Source: Oceanobacillus profundus
Lineage (GTDB): Bacteria > Bacillota > Bacilli > Bacillales > Amphibacillaceae
Reading direction: 5' to 3'
Length of the DNA stretch: 64,000 nt
Assembly (NCBI RefSeq): GCF_003515705.1
Contig: NZ_QWEH01000011.1
Location: forward strand, 89,434-153,433
Shown: piece by piece, positions 25,015 through 33,508 of the stretch
Layout: the number at the start of each line of letters is the position of its first letter
How positions within the stretch are numbered: position 1 is the stretch's first letter
Position numbers and translations under genes: made by a program
Notes under the pieces: model-generated
Database searches by the model: none
What the model was told of the DNA's origin: nothing
Seen by the model: only the letters and a program-made list of their open reading frames with translations

Positions 25015-25400
25015 CTCTTCATTTGGGTGCTCATCGCTCCCATGAGTTACCGTTTTCCTTTTGTTTCTCTTCATTCGGGTGCTCATCGCTCTCATGAGTT
25101 ACCGTTTTCCTTTTGTTTCACTTCATTCGGGTGCTCATCGCCCCTATGAGTTACCGTTTTCCTTTTGTTTCTCTTCATTCGGGTGCTCATCGCCCCTATG
25201 AGTTACCGTTTCCCTTTTGTTTCACTTCATTCGGGTGCTCATCGCCACTATGAGTTACCGCTTTCCTTTTGTTTCACTTCATTCGGGTGCTCATCGCCCC
25301 TATGAGTTACCGTTTCTCTTTTATTTCTCTTCATTCGGGTGCTCATAACCCCTATGAGTTACCGTTTCCCTTTTGTTTCTCTTGATTTGGGTGCTCATCA
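25015..25400. repeat. 52-bp tandem repeat array (about 7.4 units) with internal hairpins
   Basis: GGGTGCTCAT recurs exactly every 52 bp from 25025 to 25389 (eight occurrences). Each unit is CTCTTCATTCGGGTGCTCAT, a variable 7-base loop (CGCTCCC, CGCTCTC, CGCCCCT, CGCCACT, AACCCCT), ATGAGTTACCG, and a CT/T-rich stretch. CTCAT and ATGAG pair around the loop, extended by GGT/ACC. It lies between the two divergent-from-island permease genes in an 866-bp gap that otherwise contains only a CRE-like site and the terminator at 25486. There are no spacers, so it is not CRISPR. It does not encode a convincing protein. Confidence 0.9.
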
Positions 25401-25485
25401 TCTATATTTTGCGTATTAAACAAAAATATATTATAGGATCGATAAATTTGGTCATATTTTCGCGGAAACATTGTAATTTTAAGTA

Positions 25486-25525
25486 AATAAAAAAACGGAA
25501 TCAGATGAGTAACCTCTGATTCCGT
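25486..25525 (-). terminator. Terminator of the NCS2 permease gene
   Basis: Minus strand ACGGAATCAGA-GGTTACTCA-TCTGATTCCGT followed by TTTTTTT, 25 bp after the stop. Confidence 0.9.
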
Positions 25526-25550
25526 ACAATATCTATTAATTTCATCCATG

Positions 25551-26852
25551 TTAGTCGACTTTATCCCATGATATTAGATTTTCTAAAATTAATGCAAGTG
25601 TAATACCAACGATTAAGCCATTACTTAATAATGGACGAATGATTTCCGGTAATGAATTAAAATAATATGCCGGCATTGTCATAATGATGATACCTACAAG
25701 TAATGGAATCGCAGAACGATAAACATTTCTTGTATTCCATTTAACATACCTAAAGAAGTTCCTAGATGAAATGACAATCTGCAAATAAGATACAAATAAA
25801 ACCGCACTACCAATACTTAATGGAAGCGTCGAGAAAAATGCTCCAACTGAAGGAATAATACCCATCATGAAGAACAGAAATCCACCAATAAGAAATGGTA
25901 TCCTTTTAATGATTCCAGTTTGGTTTAGAAAACCAATCGATGACACATACGGTGAATATGGAACAAGCCCAAACATACCAGCAAAACCTGTCACAAATCC
26001 TGTGATTGTAAACGAATTACGGTATTGTTTGTTCGTTGCTTCTTTTCCATACATACTGTCAGTTCCTTTAAGTGCACCAAATGTATTAGCTGTATTTAAC
26101 AAGCCGGTTAAAACAACCGTTAAAATAATACCAATATCCCATGCTGGTGCTCCAAACGGAAATAATTCAAAACTGAATGCCTTTGCTTGGGCACCTGCTA
26201 CAGATTCTGTTTTGAAAATAATTGCATATGCAATCCAACCAATAATTATTCCAATTAATAAACCATACTTTCGAATTTCTAATGAACCCTTAATACTAAT
26301 AATAATAACGATAAGTGCAATTACAATTGATAGTATGGAAATAGCTGGATCAATATAAACCTCGCCCTCAACATTTCCAAAAGGAATACCTAACATTCCT
26401 TTCAAAAAGATTCCAACCAATTGACATGCAAATAAAAACATAAAAACACCCATTACACCTGGGTTAAAAAGCTTGGCAAGTATTGGCCCAATTCCAGTTA
26501 TACCAATCAAAATTGTTAGAACACCGGAAATGATAATACCAACCGTTAAACTACCACCTAGTACATCTAATGGCATTCCTTGTGCTACAGCAGTATTAAC
26601 AAGTGTAAGGATAACTCCCCACCATAGCCCTGACTGCCCTTCCATAATTGCACGATGGTGACCAAGCAATGCTTGAATGATACATGCGAGCCCTGTCACA
26701 ATGAAGGATAATTGAAGCATTGAAACAATTGTTTCTTGCGATAATTCAAATGCAGCTCCAACTGTTATCGGTATGACAACAATATTTGTAAAAATAAAAA
26801 AGAGCCATTGTAAGCCCGATACCCAGTTACTAGATTTTAGCAACTCTTTCAT
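25551..26852 (-). CDS. NCS2-family purine/ureide permease (YbbY-like)
   Basis: 433-residue nucleobase:cation symporter-2 with about twelve to fourteen helices. Recognisable: LGHHRAIMEGQSGLWWG near helix 3, LNTANTFGALKGTDSMYGKEATNKQYRNSF (conserved helix 8 region) and FVTGFAGMFGLVPYSPYVSSIGF (helix 10 area). The length equals that of E. coli YbbY, whose gene is also part of the allantoin region, so uptake of a purine or purine breakdown product is likely. Downstream of allH with a 118-bp gap that contains a perfect dyad (26893-26911). Ribosome binding site TAGGTTGG is weak. Substrate not proven. Confidence 0.85.
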   Translation of the reverse strand: MKELLKSSNWVSGLQWLFFIFTNIVVIPITVGAAFELSQETIVSMLQLSFIVTGLACIIQALLGHHRAIMEGQSGLWWGVILTLVNTAVAQGMPLDVLGGSLTVGIIISGVLTILIGITGIGPILAKLFNPGVMGVFMFLFACQLVGIFLKGMLGIPFGNVEGEVYIDPAISILSIVIALIVIIISIKGSLEIRKYGLLIGIIIGWIAYAIIFKTESVAGAQAKAFSFELFPFGAPAWDIGIILTVVLTGLLNTANTFGALKGTDSMYGKEATNKQYRNSFTITGFVTGFAGMFGLVPYSPYVSSIGFLNQTGIIKRIPFLIGGFLFFMMGIIPSVGAFFSTLPLSIGSAVLFVSYLQIVISSRNFFRYVKWNTRNVYRSAIPLLVGIIIMTMPAYYFNSLPEIIRPLLSNGLIVGITLALILENLISWDKVD

Positions 26853-26892
26853 ATTAACACCAACCTATAATAATATATTAACGTAATATTTC

Positions 26893-26911
26893 CATATGGA
26901 TATTCCATATG
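26893..26911. promoter_or_regulatory. Perfect dyad CATATGGA-TAT-TCCATATG
   Basis: 8-bp inverted repeat with 3-bp spacer, 40 bp upstream of the NCS2 permease start and 60 bp after allH. Could be an operator for a local regulator such as PucR. It has no T-run, so it is not a terminator. Confidence 0.35.
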
Positions 26912-26970
26912 TTCGTTCTTTCAAGCCAGTTACCCGACTTCAAAACAGAAGGCAAAAACGAAAAAGCATG

Positions 26971-27921
26971 TTAGTCAACGAGTCCAATTTTCATCCCCAA
27001 TAACACACCAATTATTGTGTCTGTTCCAGATGTATGTCCTATAGCCCTCATTTCCTCTAAAACAGCTGATAAACTTGACTCCTGTTCTGTAAGCAAAGCC
27101 GAACAAAACTGAATTAAATGGGAATGATATTTATGCTGCGCTGCATAATAGAGGTATTCATAACCTACTTGTGTTGTACGTTGCAAACCATATTGTGTCA
27201 CGTACCCTCTAAGCTGTAAATGGAAGCGATTCGATGTTCCCTGCAAAACAGAAAGACTTGCACATATCCCAGTAAGAAGATCGTCACCACTTGGTGTAAG
27301 ACCTAATCCTCTACCAATCCAATAATCAAAGACATTTTGAACATCCGGACCGTAACAATTCTTCACAACACAATCCAACTCATCAAACTTACGAAACAGC
27401 GATTGATTTGCATCTGTAATTTTCCTCGATAAAAGATAATCGATAATATATTCCTTTTCTTCAACTGTCTGAGCTAATCCTGTTTGCCAAGATTCATGAC
27501 GTAGTTTAGAAATTATCCAATCTAGATTGCGCTGAATACTTGTAGTATTAAACGATTGTTCAGACAGCAGATGATTTGTTCGGACCACCTGATTTAATGA
27601 AAGGAGATGTTTGTTTCCAATAATTAACTGCTTGTTAAAAGCATCCCATTGAACCGGTAGATTTCCTTTGATTTGTCTCGTTAGCAGTTGTGCATTCATG
27701 TGCTCCATCCCAATACCAAATGGGGCTACACCATTCTCTACGGAACCAATATGAATCATTCTTTCACCAAAAATCAAATTAAAGCTATTATTAAAAACGC
27801 TGTGAACGGTGCCATTTGAATGGTCATTAAGAATCTGGAAAACGATTTTACTTGTAGCGTTTGCTTCCCAGCTAGTTAACGAATTTCCACCTCGGATGGC
27901 CTTCTTATTAAAATCGTTCAT
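26971..27921 (-). CDS. allH: AllH/YlbF-type subunit of oxamate carbamoyltransferase (DUF2877)
   Basis: 316-residue DUF2877 protein, homologous to E. coli YlbF (AllH). Together with FdrA (AllF) and YlbE (AllG) this family is assigned to oxamate carbamoyltransferase, which splits oxalurate into oxamate and carbamoyl phosphate. The family signature GRGLGLTPSGDDLLTGI is at about residues 208-224, with AIGHTSGTDTIIGVLLGM at the end. Unusually, it is not beside allF/allG, which lie about 16 kb away at 42.8-45.8 kb. It is instead divergent from pucR and followed by a permease gene. A weak ribosome binding site (TGAGGTACTAATTC) precedes the ATG. Confidence 0.85.
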   Translation of the reverse strand: MNDFNKKAIRGGNSLTSWEANATSKIVFQILNDHSNGTVHSVFNNSFNLIFGERMIHIGSVENGVAPFGIGMEHMNAQLLTRQIKGNLPVQWDAFNKQLIIGNKHLLSLNQVVRTNHLLSEQSFNTTSIQRNLDWIISKLRHESWQTGLAQTVEEKEYIIDYLLSRKITDANQSLFRKFDELDCVVKNCYGPDVQNVFDYWIGRGLGLTPSGDDLLTGICASLSVLQGTSNRFHLQLRGYVTQYGLQRTTQVGYEYLYYAAQHKYHSHLIQFCSALLTEQESSLSAVLEEMRAIGHTSGTDTIIGVLLGMKIGLVD

Positions 27922-28039
27922 GAATTAGTACCTCAAATCCTTCATTAAATTATCCGTAATTAACCGCTACCTATCTATTTTACACAAATCAATTAAAAAT
28001 ATCATTGTTTAAAATGACTAAAAGCCCTTTGCTTTTTTA

Positions 28040-28068
28040 TTTACTTTAACCTTAAATAAGTATATAAT
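28040..28068 (+). promoter_or_regulatory. Probable promoter of pucR
   Basis: TTTACT (28040-28045), 17-bp spacer, TATAAT (28063-28068); the -35 box is weak, as is common for activator or autoregulated genes. The 212-bp region between allH and pucR carries both divergent promoters. Confidence 0.45.
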
Positions 28069-28133
28069 TACAATGTATTTCACTTCATGGAAACAGCACG
28101 AAATAGAACAAATGCACAAGGGATGGTATTAAA

Positions 28134-29780
28134 GTGAAAACGTTAAATAATTTATTTATTTTAGAAGCAATGAAGGACTGTACCGTTATCGCTGGTCATC
28201 GCGGATTAACAAAAAACGTACAATCTGTCAATATTTCCGATACACCTGATGTTATTCAGTTTTTAGATAATAACCATTTATTACTTACTTCAGGATATGC
28301 CTTTAAAGACGATGCACAAGAACTCTGTAAACTAATTAGACAAATGCATGACTTAAATTGTACTGGCATCGTCATCAAGATCAATCGTTTTCTAAAGGAA
28401 CTACCGGAAGAGGTTAAACTCCTAGCCAATGAATTAGCATTTCCTATCATCGACCTTCCAACAGACCTAACTTTAGGTGAATTATCCCGTCACATATTGA
28501 ATTACTTAAATGATGATAAAGCAGAACAGCTTTATTATGCACTACATGTCCAAAAACAGTTTTCCGATATGATGTTTAAGGAGTATAGTTTAAATTCTCT
28601 TGTCGAGCAACTGGGGCATTTTCTAGATCGTCCTGTCATGCTATTGAATCATAGAGGAGAAAAAATCGCCCATAGTCATGATTTCCGAAAAGAATCCATG
28701 CAGACTGTGGAGGAAGAAATCGTTCATGCAATAAAAAGTGATTTACCGCGTGGACGGCAGGGGGGCACATTTAAAATCTCCACTGGTGAAGGGATATCGA
28801 TTGCTACCTTTCCAGTACAGACAAAGAGGCAGCATAACAGTATGCTCGTCATGCTCGATGCATCTACTTTACCATATCCTTCATCACAAATGGCAATTGA
28901 ACAAGCTGGTAATGTTATCTCATTTACGATTATAAAAGAACAAGCAATTGAGGAAAATACTCGATTATTGAAAAACAACTTTTTTGCAGACCTAATTGAA
29001 AGACGAATACACTCCAATGAGGAAATTTTAAGCCGCACACATTACTATGGCCTCGATGATAAACTGGATACGATTAGTATTATTTGTACAATTGATCCAG
29101 ATGGTGATAACTATGAGGCATTGCAATTATATGAAAAAAAAATAGCTGAGCTTCATAATAGCATCTATGACCAGCTGGAAGACGAAATTGTAAATAATGA
29201 TATGGATGCCATTTTATTTACAAAGGAAAAATATTTCGTCATGCTCTTACAATTTTCCAATTATAATGAAACAGAAATCAATCGCGTAACTGAATTTGTT
29301 GAAAATGTGCAAAGGAATTTACAAGATGGAAATCTCACAATTTCATTTGGCATTAGTAATTTAGTTCAATCACCCATTGATATTCCAAACGCATACTACG
29401 AAGCAGTGGATGCAATTATGAATGGCTATGATTTAAATAAGTCTGGCTTTATTAATTTTTACCGAACAAGAGAGATTGACGAATTGTTAACAACCTTGCC
29501 TCGAAAGGATTTAAAGGCTTTATACGAAAACACATTAAAAACACTCGCTTACCCAAATACGAAAGAGGAAATTGATTTAGTAAAAACCATGGAGACGTAT
29601 TTGGACTGCCAATGTGAAATATCTGAAACATCCAGAAGATTATACGTTCATCGAAATACAGTGAAGTATCGGATTGAAAAGATGGAAGAGTTGCTTGGCT
29701 GTTCCTTCCGAGATCCAACAGATTCACTTCGAATTCGAGTTGCTTTACTAATCGGAACAATTTTGGAAAGCGAAGAATAG
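28134..29780 (+). CDS. pucR: PucR-family transcriptional regulator
   Basis: 548-residue regulator of purine/ureide catabolism. The N-terminal PucR domain (about 1-125) has GLTKNVQSVNISDTPDVIQFL and PIIDLPTDLTLGELSRHIL. The middle is a GGDEF-like/CdaR domain, and the C-terminal PucR helix-turn-helix is VKTMETYLDCQCEISETSRRLYVHRNTVKYRIEKM, the classic signature. Its start is GTG (28134) with AAGGGATGG. It lies divergent from allH and between the two halves of the allantoin genes, so it is the likely activator of the island, perhaps sensing allantoin, allantoate or uric acid. B. subtilis PucR binds a conserved box; I could not identify that box here with confidence. Confidence 0.93.
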   Translation: MKTLNNLFILEAMKDCTVIAGHRGLTKNVQSVNISDTPDVIQFLDNNHLLLTSGYAFKDDAQELCKLIRQMHDLNCTGIVIKINRFLKELPEEVKLLANELAFPIIDLPTDLTLGELSRHILNYLNDDKAEQLYYALHVQKQFSDMMFKEYSLNSLVEQLGHFLDRPVMLLNHRGEKIAHSHDFRKESMQTVEEEIVHAIKSDLPRGRQGGTFKISTGEGISIATFPVQTKRQHNSMLVMLDASTLPYPSSQMAIEQAGNVISFTIIKEQAIEENTRLLKNNFFADLIERRIHSNEEILSRTHYYGLDDKLDTISIICTIDPDGDNYEALQLYEKKIAELHNSIYDQLEDEIVNNDMDAILFTKEKYFVMLLQFSNYNETEINRVTEFVENVQRNLQDGNLTISFGISNLVQSPIDIPNAYYEAVDAIMNGYDLNKSGFINFYRTREIDELLTTLPRKDLKALYENTLKTLAYPNTKEEIDLVKTMETYLDCQCEISETSRRLYVHRNTVKYRIEKMEELLGCSFRDPTDSLRIRVALLIGTILESEE

Positions 29781-29792
29781 GTTAGAAAACTA

Positions 29793-29866
29793 GGCATTCA
29801 CCAACCTTTCGGTGAATGCCTTCGTTGCATTTATGCAAATAGCTAGGTTTTTACTTTCTTATTTTC
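29793..29866 (+). repeat. Two-part hairpin element, copy 1
   Basis: GGCATTCACC-AACCTTTC-GGTGAATGCC hairpin, then TTCGTTGCATTTATGCAA, then AGGTTTTTACTTTCTTATTTTCC. The same layout with scattered base changes recurs at 47578-47658, also just after a plus-strand gene. It starts 12 bp after the pucR stop. Confidence 0.55.
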
Positions 29867-29868
29867 CT

Positions 29869-29912
29869 AAAACAAAAGCAAGAAGAAAAGTATTCCTTCT
29901 TGCTTTTGTTTT
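29869..29912. terminator. Bidirectional terminator between pucR and allC
   Basis: Perfect 17-bp stem AAAACAAAAGCAAGAAG/CTTCTTGCTTTTGTTTT with a 10-nt loop. A/T-runs on both sides let it serve both convergent genes. Confidence 0.9.
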
Positions 29913-29972
29913 ACTTCAAAAAACTATAAAATTTGTTGTTACTTAGTTGCCAAAATAGCCTTAAAATCGAAC

Positions 29973-31205
29973 TTACTCTTTATAAGCCAATTCGTACAGT
30001 GCACCCATTAATGCTTTTACACCCTCAGCTAAGTCTGCTGGCTCTGTATATTCAGCAGGGTTGTGACTTATTCCATCACGACTTGGAACGAAAATCATTG
30101 CAGTCGGAATCTTAGGAGCAAAGATTTGGGAATCATGACCCGCACCGCTGTGCATTAATTTATAATTTAAGCCATTTTCTTCGCATTGCTTAATCATTAG
30201 ATCAACGATATTCTTATCCATTGGCACTGGATCTTCATCCATCCACATGTCAATATTTAAGCCTACTTGGTGCTCTTGTGCTAAACGATTTAGTATTTCA
30301 TATACTTCTTCTGTAAACTGAACTAAAGCGTCTTTCTCCGTATGTCTGATATCTAGTGTAAACAATGTATTTCCTGGAACAACATTGACAACATTAGGTG
30401 TTACTTCAATTTTACCAACAGTTGCTACTAATGGATCCCCATGCTTTCTTGCAGCAGTAATTATTTCGGATACCATTTGACTCGTAGCGAAAACTGTATC
30501 TTTACGGTAGCCCATTGGTGTTGTACCTGCATGGTTTGCTTGGCCGCTGATTTCAATATTGAATCGACGTTGACCAACGATACTGTGAACGACACCAACT
30601 GATTTTTCTTCCGTTTCTAATACATTTCCTTGCTCATTATGAATCTCAACAAATGCTTTAAAATCTTCACGCATTCCTTTTGTATCATCTCTGAAGTCAA
30701 ATCCAGCCTTATGCATCGCTTCTACAAATGGAACACCATCAAAATCCGTAATGTTTCTTACATCATCGTTTTTGGCGATTCCGACAATGTTTTTTGAACC
30801 CCAGAATGAGTAAGGGAAACGGCTTCCTTCTTCTTCAGCCATTGAGACGACCTCAATATTACGTAAAGGCTGTCCATATTTTGCTTTTAGATGTTTGATC
30901 GCTATGAAAGCTGCTACGATACCAAATTGTCCATCATAATATCCGCCGTTTCCAACAGTGTCTACGTGAGAACCTGATAGGATAGTTTCATTAGGATATT
31001 TAGACCCTTTCAATGTACCAAATAAGTTTCCGATTTCGTCAAAATGTACATCTAAGCCTTCATCCACCATTTCTTTCTCTAAATACTTTTGTGCAGCAAC
31101 CCATTCCTCTGTGTAAAGAAAGCGTGATACTCCGCCTGCAGGATCCTTGCCATGTGATCCTAGCGTTTCTAGCATATCTGTTAACTCTTTACTTAACTCA
31201 GTCAT
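29973..31205 (-). CDS. allC: Allantoate amidohydrolase
   Basis: 410-residue M20-family metalloenzyme hydrolysing allantoate to (S)-ureidoglycine, ammonia and CO2. Key blocks: ILSGSHVDTVGNGGYYDGQFG (metal His/Asp), SMAEEEGSRFPYSFWGSKN (catalytic Glu-Glu), FVEIHNEQGNVLE, QANHAGTTPMGYRKD (dimer-domain substrate-binding region) and SGAGHDSQIFAPKIPTAMIFVPSRDGISHNPAEYT. This matches AllC rather than carbamoyl-beta-alanine amidohydrolase, and context supports it. The ATG at 31205 follows AAAGGA by 8 nt; a longer in-frame start lacks a site. It is the last gene of the run pucI-allB-allB-yfcC-allC. A hairpin dyad lies in its leader. Confidence 0.93.
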   Translation of the reverse strand: MTELSKELTDMLETLGSHGKDPAGGVSRFLYTEEWVAAQKYLEKEMVDEGLDVHFDEIGNLFGTLKGSKYPNETILSGSHVDTVGNGGYYDGQFGIVAAFIAIKHLKAKYGQPLRNIEVVSMAEEEGSRFPYSFWGSKNIVGIAKNDDVRNITDFDGVPFVEAMHKAGFDFRDDTKGMREDFKAFVEIHNEQGNVLETEEKSVGVVHSIVGQRRFNIEISGQANHAGTTPMGYRKDTVFATSQMVSEIITAARKHGDPLVATVGKIEVTPNVVNVVPGNTLFTLDIRHTEKDALVQFTEEVYEILNRLAQEHQVGLNIDMWMDEDPVPMDKNIVDLMIKQCEENGLNYKLMHSGAGHDSQIFAPKIPTAMIFVPSRDGISHNPAEYTEPADLAEGVKALMGALYELAYKE

Positions 31206-31229
31206 ATTACATTTCCTTTCTATCACACA

Positions 31230-31248
31230 CTATCTTTGTAAAAGATAG
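31230..31248. promoter_or_regulatory. Dyad CTATCTTT-GTA-AAAGATAG upstream of allC
   Basis: Perfect 8-bp inverted repeat with 3-bp spacer, 24 bp before the allC start. May be an operator or a leader hairpin controlling allC; no T-run. Confidence 0.35.
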
Positions 31249-31402
31249 CGTTAAAATATAATTTCTATTAGCTCTATAACTTATTATACCTATCTCTAGC
31301 TACTGTTTCTATGCCATTTATGATAAAAAAATAAATCATTTTTATCCATATTAAACAATAACAAAATACAAATACAAAGCTTCAAAAGAAAGAAGCTGGA
31401 AC

Positions 31403-31451
31403 GAAGTGTTTTTATCACCTGAAATTCAGACGTGATTGATGCAAACACTTC
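31403..31451. repeat. Long imperfect hairpin between yfcC and allC
   Basis: GAAGTGTTT/AAACACTTC outer arms, with an inner TCAC/GTGA stem and a CTGAAATTCAG palindrome at the tip. Probably the terminator or RNA 3' structure of the yfcC transcript; the surrounding 353 bp show no gene. Confidence 0.5.
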
Positions 31452-31558
31452 GATTTGAAAAATACCTTACGCATATTTCCTACACAAAGTTTATGCATTG
31501 TTCACAAATTAAACACCCTGGTTATGTTCCAATCTCTTTCCTTTATATGTTAGCTCGT

Positions 31559-32968
31559 TCAGCCTGTGTATTGAATCGATTGGGCAATGACTAATGCAAT
31601 AATCGCGATTCCTGAAAAGATGAAAAACAGCGGCAAGAAGAATTTTACCCATTTTTGCCAAGTAACACCCGCAATTGCTAAAGCAGCCATAAAGTATCCT
31701 GATGTTGGATAAAGAATATGTGCAAATCCATCTCCGAGCTGGAAGGCAAGTACTGCCGTTTGTCTCGTCACACCGATAAGATCAGCTAAAGGTCCCATGA
31801 TCGGCATTGTTACTAGTGCTTGTCCACTGCCAGACGGAATGATAAAGTTTATGGTTAATTGAACGAGGTACATTCCAACTGCACCGAAAACAGCAGGAAA
31901 ATCGCCAACTACCGATCCTAAGCTATAGACAATTGTATCCATAATATGACCATCTTCTAGCGCGACCGAAACCCCACGAGCTAAGCCCATGATAATAGCT
32001 CCCATTAATACATCCCGGAAACCTTCTGTAAATCCTTCTGATATTTCTGTTGAGTTTAGTCCTGAAATTAAACCTACAATAATACCCATGAAGACAAATA
32101 GTCCAGCCATCTCGACCATGAACCAGCCATGATTAAGTACGCCATAGACTAAGATTCCCATAAATAGGAGCGCTGCAAAAGATGCATACTTTTGTCTCGC
32201 TGTCATTGTCCTAACTTCTAATTTATCCTGGTGTTGATATTGCTTTCTTTTCTCTACATCATCTTCATAGACAAAACTATTTAACGGATTGTTTTTAACT
32301 TTTTTAGCGTAGCGCATGATGTAAAGTGAGGCAACTGCTACAGTTAGAACAAAAATAATGATGCGAAAGCTCATCCCTGAAAACAGCGGAACACCGACAA
32401 TTTGCTGTGATAATCCTACATTCACTGGATTAAGTACTCCCGCAGTAAAACCAACTACTGACCCAATTAAAGCAATAGCTGCCGCAACAATAGAGTCATA
32501 TCCCAACGCAATCATCAGTGGCATGATGACAGGAATATACACAAGTGTTAACTCCGGTGTACCAATTAATGTAGCAACGATTGCAAAAACAGTTGTAAGT
32601 ACAGGAATGATCAAAATACTTTTATTAGCAAAACGATTTGCTAAGCGATCAACTACTATTTCAATGATGCCTGTTTTTTTCAGCACCATGAACATTCCAC
32701 CAATCATAAATGTGAAAAATATAATTTCCCCAGCTTCAATTAAGCCTCTTGGAATGATCGTCAAGAAGTCAACAATCCCTACAGGTGATGATTCAATTTG
32801 TGTAAAAGACTCAGGATTCACTGTTTCCCTTCCGTCCGGTCCTGGCACCCGCTCAAATTCACCTGCCGGTACGAAATAGGTAGCGATTGCAGCAAGTGCA
32901 CTAAAAATGAATAAGATTACATAAATATGAGGCAATTGAAATTTTTTCTTTTTCTCTGTTTTCTCCAT
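31559..32968 (-). CDS. YfcC-family membrane transporter
   Basis: 469-residue carrier of the YfcC (C4-dicarboxylate carrier-like, ion transporter superfamily) family. It has about twelve helices, opening with LPHIYVILFIFSALAAIATYFVPAGEFER, the family hallmark. Typical blocks are LIGTPELTLVYIPVIMPLM, SVVGFTAGVLNPVNVGLSQ and NFIIPSGSGQALVTMPIM, the last being the second substrate-binding hairpin. Family members move dicarboxylates, amino acids or peptides. Within the ureide island it may import a ureide or export an acid product such as oxamate, which is inference. ATG at 32968 with AAAGGATGG; a longer in-frame start has no site. Confidence 0.85.
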   Translation of the reverse strand: MEKTEKKKKFQLPHIYVILFIFSALAAIATYFVPAGEFERVPGPDGRETVNPESFTQIESSPVGIVDFLTIIPRGLIEAGEIIFFTFMIGGMFMVLKKTGIIEIVVDRLANRFANKSILIIPVLTTVFAIVATLIGTPELTLVYIPVIMPLMIALGYDSIVAAAIALIGSVVGFTAGVLNPVNVGLSQQIVGVPLFSGMSFRIIIFVLTVAVASLYIMRYAKKVKNNPLNSFVYEDDVEKRKQYQHQDKLEVRTMTARQKYASFAALLFMGILVYGVLNHGWFMVEMAGLFVFMGIIVGLISGLNSTEISEGFTEGFRDVLMGAIIMGLARGVSVALEDGHIMDTIVYSLGSVVGDFPAVFGAVGMYLVQLTINFIIPSGSGQALVTMPIMGPLADLIGVTRQTAVLAFQLGDGFAHILYPTSGYFMAALAIAGVTWQKWVKFFLPLFFIFSGIAIIALVIAQSIQYTG

Positions 32969-33460
32969 TCTTGTCCCATCCTTTATTATTAACTTGTACA
33001 GAAAACAAGTGAAACTTCTGACATGCATTTATGTAAAATACCCCTTATTGCTCACACTGCCATGTGAACAATTTAGAAATCCTCTAATTATATGCTATGT
33101 TGTATCCGCTCCCAACTCTGTACTGCATTTCATTGTAAAATTAATTGAATTACATGTAAATGTCGATTACAACTAAATTTATTAAGTATATTGTTCATAC
33201 TAACCAACTTATATTCATCTTTTATGTACTCTAAATAGTCAATTGTTCAATTTGTACTGCAGATGAGAATTATTTAATAGTGTAATTTGTGATTTGTCCA
33301 ATAAGACAAGAGAACAAGCTCTTATTAAACTCAGCTATTTTCTATGCAAAGATAACAATTGCCTTTTTTAATTTCTATCTATTAGGGTGATTTATTCCTC
33401 ATTATTTTAAATATAATGTGCTGTCAGGATGAAGTAACTTTCGAAATATGCAATTTATAC

Positions 33461-33494
33461 AAAAAGATGTCCCTCATAAGAAGGACACCTTTTG
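33461..33494 (-). terminator. Terminator of the allB operon segment
   Basis: Minus strand AAAAGGTGTCC-TTCTTATGA-GGGACATCTTTTT stem with T-run, 15 bp after the allantoinase stop. The rest of the 540-bp gap 32969-33508 is AT-rich and holds no gene I can support, though a promoter for yfcC must lie there. Confidence 0.8.
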
Positions 33495-33508
33495 TAATAC
33501 AAATCATA

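Noticed and set aside
25015..25400. CRISPR array
   Set aside because: Units are contiguous 52-bp copies with no unique spacers, and no cas gene is in the window.
25867..26358. 163-residue plus-strand ORF inside the NCS2 permease gene
   Set aside because: Proline/isoleucine-rich antisense shadow of transmembrane codons, without a start signal.
32358..32879. 173-residue plus-strand ORF inside yfcC
   Set aside because: Shadow of the transporter gene: no ribosome binding site, and the yfcC family match is clear on the other strand.
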